The notes under the pieces: generated by a model
The model's input: only the letters and a program-made list of their open reading frames with translations
Told to the model about the DNA's origin: nothing
Database searches by the model: none
Assembly: GCA_948467675.1 (NCBI GenBank)
Contig: CAOKFI010000002.1
Location: 1 to 64,000, forward strand
DNA: 64,000 bases
Source of the DNA: an uncultured Porphyromonadaceae bacterium
Lineage (GTDB): Bacteria; Bacteroidota; Bacteroidia; Bacteroidales; Muribaculaceae
Direction: 5' to 3'
Shown: in pieces, positions 1-6,078 of the stretch
How positions within the stretch are numbered: the first letter of the stretch is position 1
How the letters are laid out: every line of letters begins with the position of its first letter
Made by a program: the position numbers and the translations under genes

Positions 1-1
1 G

Positions 2-304
2 GGATGGGACAACATCGACATTTTCGGCTGGATGGGCTATCCCATGCAGATCAAGATAAACTTCCTCTGCCGCGACTCAATCCTCGCAGCTCCCCTCTGT
101 CTCGACCTCGTGCTTCTGAGCGATCTCGCCGCACGTGCAGGCCTGTGGGGCACACAGCGTTTCCTGAGCTTCTTCCTGAAGAGCCCGCAGCATGACTATA
201 CCGAAGGCGAGGTTCCTGTAAACCACCTCTTCCAGCAGTATACTATGCTCAAGAACGCTATCCGTGAGATGGGCGGCTATGAGGCTGACGAAGAAATTGA
301 CTAA
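2..304 (+). CDS. myo-inositol-1-phosphate synthase, C-terminal end (partial)
   Basis: Only the last 100 codons are present; the gene enters from the left edge in frame 2 and stops at TAA 302-304. The visible protein contains GWDNIDIFGWMGYPMQIK followed by a helical stretch with LCRDSILAAPLCLDLV and a GLWGTQRFLSFFLKSP segment. This is the conserved C-terminal part of the NAD-dependent synthases that convert glucose 6-phosphate to inositol 1-phosphate. In Bacteroidales this product feeds inositol phospholipids and sphingolipids. The short acidic tail (EADEEID) ends the protein. A strong terminator follows 46 bases downstream, so this is the last gene of its transcript. The family call rests on recognised sequence flavour, not on a search. 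Confidence 0.8.
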   Translation, partial: GWDNIDIFGWMGYPMQIKINFLCRDSILAAPLCLDLVLLSDLAARAGLWGTQRFLSFFLKSPQHDYTEGEVPVNHLFQQYTMLKNAIREMGGYEADEEID

Positions 305-350
305 CCCTCAATAGAACTGATATCTTATTCCTAAATGCTTGTTAAGACAA

Positions 351-388
351 GGGGGCCGCAGCATCACTGCTGCGGCCCCCAATTTTTT
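351..388 (+). terminator. Rho-independent terminator after the inositol-1-phosphate synthase gene
   Basis: A perfect 13-bp stem, GGGGGCCGCAGCA (351-363) and TGCTGCGGCCCCC (368-380), with a 4-nt loop is followed by AA and seven T. It lies just after the first gene on the plus strand and is a textbook intrinsic terminator. Confidence 0.93.
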
Positions 389-489
389 TGAACTGCTTCC
401 AGGCGCTCCGAAAGACGCTTCGGGGAGCGCCCGCTGACCCCCGCACATGCCGTCCTCCATGTAGGGTCATTGATCCCGTAAAAAGAAAG

Positions 490-552
490 GTCGTCGGAGA
501 CGACATGCTGTGAGTAGCCCCAGGTCAGGAGCATAGCGACGCCACCTGGGGT
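490..552. repeat. Left inverted repeat of the IS200-like element
   Basis: It pairs with 1118-1180 in inverse orientation. It contains the hairpins GTCGTC/GACGAC (490-504) and CCCCAGGT/ACCTGGGG (518-525 with 544-551). Confidence 0.9.
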
Positions 553-600
553 TAGAGCGGTGGAGTGAAACAACTTCGAAGATGTTGTCTGTGATACACT

Positions 601-1044
601 TTAATTAAGCAGCCGATCATTCCATTTTATACCCTCACGGCCAAACCATTCACGCATTTCATCCTCGAATGACAGTCTGCCATGATGTTCCTGCTGGCTT
701 CTAATATACTCTATCACATGGTGCATGCGCTCCCTGTCTCTGCCGAACGCAAAATATTCTTTTCCCCATCTGTCAAAATCAGGGAATAAGCCTGACTGTT
801 TCATCCATGCGCTGCTCTCTTTTTTGATATCACGCATCATATCGCTAAGTGCGACGTTGGGATTCAGATCAAACAGGATATGCACGTGATTTGCAATTCC
901 GCCGATACGATATAGATAGCATCCGTGGCTTTTAAGTACAGACCATATAAATCGGTACAGCGCTTCCCGATTATGATTACAGATGGTCATACGTCGGCCA
1001 TACGTGTTTATGACTGCATGTATCGGATTGGAAACTTTACTCAT
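601..1044 (-). CDS. IS200/IS605-family single-tyrosine (Y1) transposase, RAYT-like
   Basis: This 147-residue protein has the two catalytic signatures of the Y1 HUH nucleases. The metal-binding NHVHILFDL puts histidines at residues 53 and 55, and the nucleophile motif YIRSQ has Tyr113 and Gln117. Members cut and join single-stranded DNA at hairpin ends, either moving themselves (IS200) or acting on dispersed palindromes (RAYT, REP-associated tyrosine transposases). The length fits an intact enzyme and the frame is open, so it may be active. It stands alone between hairpin-bearing inverted repeats, without a TnpB partner. Whether it is a true insertion sequence or a domesticated RAYT cannot be decided from one copy; related palindromes at 46-49 kb favour a REPIN-type relationship. 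Confidence 0.9.
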   Translation of the reverse strand: MSKVSNPIHAVINTYGRRMTICNHNREALYRFIWSVLKSHGCYLYRIGGIANHVHILFDLNPNVALSDMMRDIKKESSAWMKQSGLFPDFDRWGKEYFAFGRDRERMHHVIEYIRSQQEHHGRLSFEDEMREWFGREGIKWNDRLLN

Positions 1045-1117
1045 AATGACAAAGATAATAAATATGTCTGTATCACAGACAACTTCTCCGAAGTTGTTCG
1101 GGCATCGTATTGCCTAT

Positions 1118-1180
1118 ACCCCAGGTGGCGTCGCTATGCTCCTGACCTGGGGTTACTCACAGCATGTCGTCTCCGACGAC
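1118..1180. repeat. Right inverted repeat of the IS200-like element
   Basis: This is the reverse complement of 490-552 with a single difference (T in place of C just after the GGGG of the second hairpin). It contains the CCCC/GGGG hairpin and the hairpin with TCTCCGAC at its apex. Confidence 0.9.
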
Positions 1181-1198
1181 TTAGTAATAAGCATACAA

Positions 1199-1228
1199 TT
1201 GGTTATTATCTGAAAAATATTATCTTTG
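1199..1228 (+). promoter_or_regulatory. Putative Bacteroidetes-type promoter upstream of the 1487 lipoprotein gene
   Basis: TTG (1199-1201), a 19-base gap and TATCTTTG (1221-1228) match the Bacteroidetes primary-sigma consensus. The implied transcript would carry an untranslated leader of about 250 bases before the lipoprotein start. The stretch 1183-1486 shows no convincing gene. Confidence 0.5.
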
Positions 1229-1486
1229 TGGCTGATACAACGTATCGCGACATTTCGGAAAAGAAGCGTTATGCTTATCTTTTAGTTTGAGAACCTGAGA
1301 AATTCACAAAAGAGCAAAGATAGCATAGTGGTTCTCACGCAATATGCGTGGGCTGCTATTGTTACATCTGCTCACAGGTTTTCTCAGGACCTTCAAACTA
1401 AGACGTGGCATTGCAGTTCCACGCTTCGTTGTTTGATGAGGGTGCATAAGGAACTGAATGCATCGAATATTGAGATTATAAATTGT

Positions 1487-2173
1487 ATGAGAATTGGGGC
1501 GTTTACTTCTGTAATTGCATTATTTTTGATTTTGCTGACTTGTTCTTGCTCTCAAAGCAGAGAAGATAAGGTGCAAGATATTATAGCAAATTATATGAAA
1601 GCTAATTTCCGTAATTATGATAGTTATGAGCCGCTTGAGGTAAGAATTGATAGTTCATTTACATCGTTAGAGCAGAATGAAAAAGCCGTAAATACCATGA
1701 TGGAGATTCTGAGCATTATTGAATCTGCGCATGAGTATAGGAGTAAGATTGATGATGCCGAGCGTTCTATGGAGATTTATTCTATTACAGGAGGCGCTTC
1801 TTATCGCCAGACTAAAAGAGACCGCGATGAGTATCAGAGGTTGTTGGATCGGAGTCGGGACAGAGTTGGACAGGCATTTGATAAACTAAAAGATATTGAT
1901 AAACATATTGGTGTCGGTTTATTTAATGGGTGGATCGTTTTTCATAAGTATCGATTTCATGTTAATTGGAAAGAGCATGATTATGACAAGATAGACACTG
2001 TTGTATTTTTATGTGATAAAGATTACACGATTAAAGAGGCTTACTCATTGGATGAGTATGATGCGCTACTTGTTCTTATGAATTCAGTCAAAGAGTCCGA
2101 AGATATAGAATCTTGGTTTGATGAAGTTCAGGATATTATGACTTCAAATAAACATCGTATTGGATCGTATTAA
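1487..2173 (+). CDS. Putative lipoprotein of unknown function, AT-rich
   Basis: The 228-residue reading starts at the ATG that gives MRIGAF plus a hydrophobic stretch ending in LLTCSCS, a lipobox-like lipoprotein signal. The longer upstream reading (from 1328) has no signal character. The mature part is highly charged and helical, with Glu/Lys/Arg-rich stretches (about residues 60-145) that could form coiled coil. It then has a Trp/Tyr-containing section near HKYRFHVNWKEHDYD. I do not recognise the family. Base composition is far more AT-rich than the housekeeping genes, and the gene sits next to a transposase, which suggests recent acquisition. It is followed 21 bases later by another exported protein on the same strand, probably in one transcript. 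Confidence 0.6.
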   Translation: MRIGAFTSVIALFLILLTCSCSQSREDKVQDIIANYMKANFRNYDSYEPLEVRIDSSFTSLEQNEKAVNTMMEILSIIESAHEYRSKIDDAERSMEIYSITGGASYRQTKRDRDEYQRLLDRSRDRVGQAFDKLKDIDKHIGVGLFNGWIVFHKYRFHVNWKEHDYDKIDTVVFLCDKDYTIKEAYSLDEYDALLVLMNSVKESEDIESWFDEVQDIMTSNKHRIGSY

Positions 2174-2194
2174 TAAATTAAATTGCAATCTGCC

Positions 2195-2614
2195 ATGAAA
2201 AGAATTCTTGTATTTTTATCTATGTTTCTGATTGTCGTAGTTTGTTCTTCACAAACAACCGATAATAGCGCAGTAACGAGGTTGCTTGAAGATATATCTA
2301 CTCGTGTGGTAAAGGCAGATACCCGAGGTAGATATAAACTTTATCCTACGCAAAACATATATACATTCTTGTGTTTGGAGACTACCAGTGGAAGAATTGC
2401 ACAAATTCAATGGTCGTTAAAAGCGAAACAAGAGGGTGGTGTATATGTGAATAGAAATTATCTTTCGTTTGGAAGTACAATTGGAGAATTCGAGCTATAC
2501 CCGACGGATAATATGTATCAGTTTATATTGTTGAATACTATTGACGGGCGTTGTTGGCATGTGCAATGGGGAGGGGATGATGACAAGAGATGGATCAGGC
2601 AGATCTATTATTAA
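2195..2614 (+). CDS. Small exported protein with two copies of a KLYPTxNxYxF...GRxxxxQW motif
   Basis: The ATG at 2195 (not the upstream TTG at 2183) gives MKRILVFLSMFLIVVVCSSQ, a signal peptide with a possible lipobox cysteine; the protein has 139 residues. The mature region holds an internal duplication. RYKLYPTQNIYTFLCLETT...GRIAQIQWS is echoed about 50 residues later by EFELYPTDNMYQFILLNT...GRCWHVQWG. This suggests two beta-rich modules. I believe similar small proteins occur in other Bacteroidales genomes, but I know of no function. It is AT-rich like the gene upstream and is probably co-transcribed with it. Its stop is only 18 bases from the convergent rnhB stop. Confidence 0.65.
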   Translation: MKRILVFLSMFLIVVVCSSQTTDNSAVTRLLEDISTRVVKADTRGRYKLYPTQNIYTFLCLETTSGRIAQIQWSLKAKQEGGVYVNRNYLSFGSTIGEFELYPTDNMYQFILLNTIDGRCWHVQWGGDDDKRWIRQIYY

Positions 2615-2632
2615 TGGTGCATAGATCCTGAT

Positions 2633-3211
2633 TCAGGGGAGGAGACGGAAGGTGAGGCGGTGGTGCGGGGTGGTGCCGTGCAGGGCTATGGCTTCGCGGT
2701 GGGCGCGTGTCGGGTACCCTTTGTTGGCGAGCCAGCCGTAGGCTGGATATTCGGCCGCGATTGCGTCCATATAATCGTCACGGTAGGTTTTGGCCAGTAT
2801 CGAGGCCGCGGCGATGTTGCCGAGCTTTGAATCGCCTTTTACCACGGTCTGATATGGTACGTCGCTCCACTGGCGGAAGCGGTTTCCGTCGACCGATACC
2901 GCTCCCGGACGCACGCTGAGAGCGTTGAGTGCGCGGTGCATCGCTTCGATCGATGCCTGGAGAATGTTGATGCGGTCGATTTCTTCCGGGCTTACTGATG
3001 CTACAGCCCAGTCAATGGCTTCGGCTTCGATGATGGGCCGCAACTGGCGGCGGAGTGCGTCGGTGAGCTGTTTGGAGTCGTTGAGAAGAGGGTGGGTAAA
3101 GCTGTCGGGGAGTATTACCGCTGCTGCGAATACGGGTCCGGCCAGGCATCCGCGCCCGGCTTCATCGCATCCGGCTTCGAGCCGTCCTTCGATCATGCAT
3201 GATGGTAGCAT
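2633..3211 (-). CDS. rnhB: Ribonuclease HII
   Basis: The 192-residue protein carries the RNase HII opening [13 protein letters not shown] with the metal-binding Asp16-Glu17 pair. VSVDGNRF and the helix starting [21 protein letters not shown] follow. The enzyme removes RNA from DNA:RNA hybrids and single misincorporated ribonucleotides in the cytoplasm. Length and motif order are normal. Met1 or Met6 could be the start; Met1 places the gene 6 bases behind the response regulator, suggesting co-transcription. The C-terminus ends at [10 protein letters not shown], as is common in short bacterial members. Confidence 0.95.
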   Translation of the reverse strand: MLPSCMIEGRLEAGCDEAGRGCLAGPVFAAAVILPDSFTHPLLNDSKQLTDALRRQLRPIIEAEAIDWAVASVSPEEIDRINILQASIEAMHRALNALSVRPGAVSVDGNRFRQWSDVPYQTVVKGDSKLGNIAAASILAKTYRDDYMDAIAAEYPAYGWLANKGYPTRAHREAIALHGTTPHHRLTFRLLP

Positions 3212-3217
3212 ACGTTT

Positions 3218-3958
3218 TTATTCCATTAGACCGTAGCCGAATCCGGAGCGGTTGACGATATGTGCGCCTATGTCGGCGCCTATTTTCTTGCGTATGCGCG
3301 AAATGTTGGTGTCGATGGCGCGTTCCGATACAACAGCGTCCGGTGGCCATGCCGCGGCATAGATCTCGTTGCGGTTGAACGTGCGGTTCACGTTTCTCAT
3401 AAACAATACGAGTATGTCGTATTCGGTCCGTGTCAGCGCTACCGGATTTCCGCCTATGGTTATGGCGCGGGCCACGAGATCGGCCTGCATGGATCCGAAT
3501 GTAAGTATTGTGTCGGCAGTGATGGGGATACCGCCCATGGTGTGACGGCGGAGGATTGACCGCAGTCTCGCGATCATGACGCGCAGTGAGAAAGGTTTAG
3601 TTATATAGTCGTCGGCTCCGGCATTCAGGCCGGCTACTATATCTTCCTCTGAGTCGAGAGCTGTGCATAGGACTATGGGGATGTGGCCGGTTTCGGGATC
3701 GCTCTTGGCGCTGCGCACGAAATCGAGTCCGAGCATAGATCCCGGTACTGCGGCATCGATTATGATCAGTCGGTAGCGACGCAAATCGTTGGCTATGGCT
3801 TCGTCGGTGGTGCCGGCGATATCTATGTCGAAACCTTCGTTGTCGAGGTTGTAGGCGAGCAGTTCGCATATCGATTGCTCGCTGTCGACGATCAGTATGC
3901 GCCCTGAGGCGCTTGGGCCATTCGTTTTGCTGTCTGCCTTACAGTCCAATTCAGACAT
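3218..3958 (-). CDS. OmpR/PhoB-family response regulator, orphan
   Basis: Residues 20-135 form a receiver domain (ILIVDSEQSI, phospho-acceptor Asp68 in LIIIDAAVPG, Thr99, Lys121 in ITKPFS). Residues 150-246 form a winged-helix DNA-binding domain (LTRTEYDILVLFM, RAIDTNISRIRKKIG, GFGYGL). It should bind DNA and switch genes when phosphorylated. No histidine kinase gene is adjacent. The acid pocket is altered: the usual two acidic residues after the first strand read Asp25-Ser26. The gene lies 139 bases downstream of a Na/Pi cotransporter with a PhoU-like tail and directly ahead of rnhB. A link to phosphate status is possible but is inference from position only. Confidence 0.9.
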   Translation of the reverse strand: MSELDCKADSKTNGPSASGRILIVDSEQSICELLAYNLDNEGFDIDIAGTTDEAIANDLRRYRLIIIDAAVPGSMLGLDFVRSAKSDPETGHIPIVLCTALDSEEDIVAGLNAGADDYITKPFSLRVMIARLRSILRRHTMGGIPITADTILTFGSMQADLVARAITIGGNPVALTRTEYDILVLFMRNVNRTFNRNEIYAAAWPPDAVVSERAIDTNISRIRKKIGADIGAHIVNRSGFGYGLME

Positions 3959-4097
3959 TACTTTTTCCTTTCGGTGCGAAAGTAGTCACATGCGTGCTTA
4001 CAAGCGATATTAGTAACCGGTTTGTAGCAACTTTGTGCTGAAAATTTAACTATGAGTCTACACTCCCCGGTGTTGCGTATTCGGTTGCTACCGGTTG

Positions 4098-5924
4098 TCA
4101 GCGGCCTCCTGCCGGGCGGCGGAACTGCTCCTTGATGGTGTCGACCACGTTGATTATGTAGTCGCCGGTTTTCTCGAGGTCGGCTATTATGTCCATGTAG
4201 AATATGCCCGACTGATACTCGTAGAGACGGTTGTTGATATTCTCGACGTTGCCCGAACGCAGCTGGTTGCGCAGGTTGTTGATCTCACGCTCGCGGTTGT
4301 ATGATCCGAGCAGATCGACTTCATGCACGTTCTCTACGTCGCCGAGCAGTGATATCATCTGGTCCATTGCAGCTTCGACGTGGCGGAACATCGTGTCGAT
4401 ATTGTTGTAGATCGTATCGTTGAACTGTACGGTAGCCTGCTGTTTGCGTACCAGGGCGCGGCCTATGTTGTAGCAGCAGTCGGCTATGCTTTCGATCTCG
4501 CTGTCTATGCTCAGCATAGCTGCTATGTGCAGCTTGCCTTCGTTTGACAGGCGTCCTTCGGCGCAACGGTTGAGGTAGTGGGCTATCTCGAGTTCCATGC
4601 GGTCCGATATCTCCTCGTATTTCTCTATGCGCGAGAACAGGTGGTTGAATTCCTCGCTTTTCTCTGGCGTGTGGACGAGGTTGCGCGACATGTCGATCAT
4701 CCGCCGTACGCGTTCGGCATACACTACCATCTCTTTCTCGGCCTGGGCTATGTTGAGCTCCGATGCGCTGAGTATACCGCCGGATATGAACTTGAGCTGG
4801 AATTCCGCTTCCTCGGTATGTTTGGCCGGGATGAGATATTCCACGATCTTGACGTATACGTTGGTAAGCCATATCATTATGGACAGGTTGACCAGATTGA
4901 ACACGGTGTGGAATATGGAGAGGCCGAAGGATACGCTCATCTGCATGACCGCTATGTTGCGCAGGACTTCATGTCCGGACGGAAGCGAGTTGTCAAACAG
5001 ATGGTCGTAGAGATCCGGCTGGGTGGCGTGGATATGGTTTACATACTGGTACAGCGCGTTGGGATTGCCCTGGCCTATGGCTTCGGTGATCCATGCGTTT
5101 AGATCGGCAAACGGCACGAAAACAGCCATGCACCAGACGGTGCCGAGCACGTTGAACAGCAGGTGTCCCATCGCCGTGCGCTTTGCGGCCACATTGCCGC
5201 TCATCGATGCGAGAAGCGGTGTGATCGTGGTTCCGATATTGCTGCCGAGCACCAGTGCGCAGGCAAGGTCGAATGTGATCCATCCTTTGCTGCACATGAT
5301 GAGGGTGATGGCGAATGTGGCTGCCGACGACTGTATGACCATGGTCACTATGATGCCGACTGCCAGGAATATGGCGATGGATCCGAAGCCCATTGAGGAG
5401 TATTCCTGCAGAAATGCGAACATCTCGGGATTGCTCTGCAGATCAGGCACATACTGGCTGATCAGATCGAGACCCATGAACAGGAACGCAAAACCGATGA
5501 AGAATTCGCCTATCGACTTGTTGCGTGATTTCTTTGCGAACAGAAGAGGTACCGAAAGTCCGATAAGCGGCAGTACGAATGCCGATATGTTGACTTTAAA
5601 CCCGAACAGGGCTATGACCCATGCTGTGAATGTGGTTCCGACATTGGCGCCCATGATTACGGCCATGGACTGTGCCAGTGTCATGAGTCCGGCATTTACG
5701 AAACTTACCACCATTACGGTGGAGGCCGATGAACTCTGGATTAATGCAGTGATGAAGAAACCGGTTATGGTACCTGTGACCCGGTTGCGGGTCATGGCTG
5801 ACAGGATGTTGCGCAGGCGGTCGCCGGCTGCTTTCTGCAGACCTTCGCTCATCACCTTCATGCCGTAGAGGAACAATCCTACGGCGCCCAACAACCCGAG
5901 AAAGTCTAAGAAACTGTAGTTCAT
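4098..5924 (-). CDS. Na/Pi cotransporter family protein with C-terminal PhoU-like domain
   Basis: This is a 608-residue inner-membrane protein. Two inverted-topology repeats carry the family signature QSSSA (residues 63-67) and QSSAA (198-202), each flanked by glycine-rich hydrophobic segments such as MGANVGTTFTAWV and LGSNIGTTITPLL. From about residue 370 onward it is charged and helical, with the PhoU-like pattern seen in NptA-type proteins (for example MLSIDSEIESIADCCYNIGRAL). Family members import inorganic phosphate with sodium. The PhoU-like tail suggests control by the phosphate state. It is transcribed from its own promoter (5952-5984) and may read through into the response regulator and rnhB. 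Confidence 0.93.
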   Translation of the reverse strand: MNYSFLDFLGLLGAVGLFLYGMKVMSEGLQKAAGDRLRNILSAMTRNRVTGTITGFFITALIQSSSASTVMVVSFVNAGLMTLAQSMAVIMGANVGTTFTAWVIALFGFKVNISAFVLPLIGLSVPLLFAKKSRNKSIGEFFIGFAFLFMGLDLISQYVPDLQSNPEMFAFLQEYSSMGFGSIAIFLAVGIIVTMVIQSSAATFAITLIMCSKGWITFDLACALVLGSNIGTTITPLLASMSGNVAAKRTAMGHLLFNVLGTVWCMAVFVPFADLNAWITEAIGQGNPNALYQYVNHIHATQPDLYDHLFDNSLPSGHEVLRNIAVMQMSVSFGLSIFHTVFNLVNLSIMIWLTNVYVKIVEYLIPAKHTEEAEFQLKFISGGILSASELNIAQAEKEMVVYAERVRRMIDMSRNLVHTPEKSEEFNHLFSRIEKYEEISDRMELEIAHYLNRCAEGRLSNEGKLHIAAMLSIDSEIESIADCCYNIGRALVRKQQATVQFNDTIYNNIDTMFRHVEAAMDQMISLLGDVENVHEVDLLGSYNREREINNLRNQLRSGNVENINNRLYEYQSGIFYMDIIADLEKTGDYIINVVDTIKEQFRRPAGGR

Positions 5925-5951
5925 TTAGAATAGGGTCTGTTGATCCGCTGA

Positions 5952-5984
5952 CAAAGATATAAAAATATTGCAGAGTATGCAAAA
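5952..5984 (-). promoter_or_regulatory. Promoter of the Na/Pi cotransporter gene
   Basis: On the minus strand TTTTG (5980-5984), 20 bases and TATCTTTG (5952-5959) match the Bacteroidetes promoter, 28 bases upstream of the ATG. Confidence 0.7.
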
Positions 5985-6012
5985 GTGTTAAATCTCTGCC
6001 GTTTCTTTTGGG

Positions 6013-6065
6013 GCACATATTATAAAAGCACGGAACTGCGAGTTCCGTGCTTTTATAATATGTGC
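6013..6065 (-). terminator. Terminator of the TonB/DUF5689 operon (25-bp perfect palindrome)
   Basis: Arms 6013-6037 and 6041-6065 are perfectly complementary around a GCG loop. The core AAAAGCACGGAACT/AGTTCCGTGCTTTT gives A- and T-tracts on both sides, so it could stop transcription in either direction. It lies 14 bases after the stop of the 6079-8754 gene. Confidence 0.9.
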
Positions 6066-6078
6066 GGAGCGGGAGGGA

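Larger units (their letters stand above)
480..1182 (-). mobile_element. IS200-like / RAYT-type element with hairpin-rich inverted repeats
   Basis: A single HUH transposase gene (601-1044) is bracketed by inverted repeats. Left bases 490-552 match the reverse complement of 1118-1180 with one mismatch over 63 bases. A looser match continues inward (571-598 against about 1069-1097). On the right side three hairpins occur in order: ACAACTTC/GAAGTTGT (1079-1097, loop TCC), CCCCAGGT/ACCTGGGG (1119-1152), and GTCGTC/GACGAC (1166-1180, apex TCTCCGAC). Such subterminal hairpins are known substrates of single-strand transposases of the IS200/IS605 and RAYT families. The outer limits are approximate because no target-site duplication is expected. 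Confidence 0.8.

Noticed and set aside
364-573. A 69-codon minus-strand frame and a similar plus-strand frame at 983-1213
   Set aside because: Both share the same peptide because they read through the inverted repeats of the IS200-like element. They are repeat sequence, not genes.
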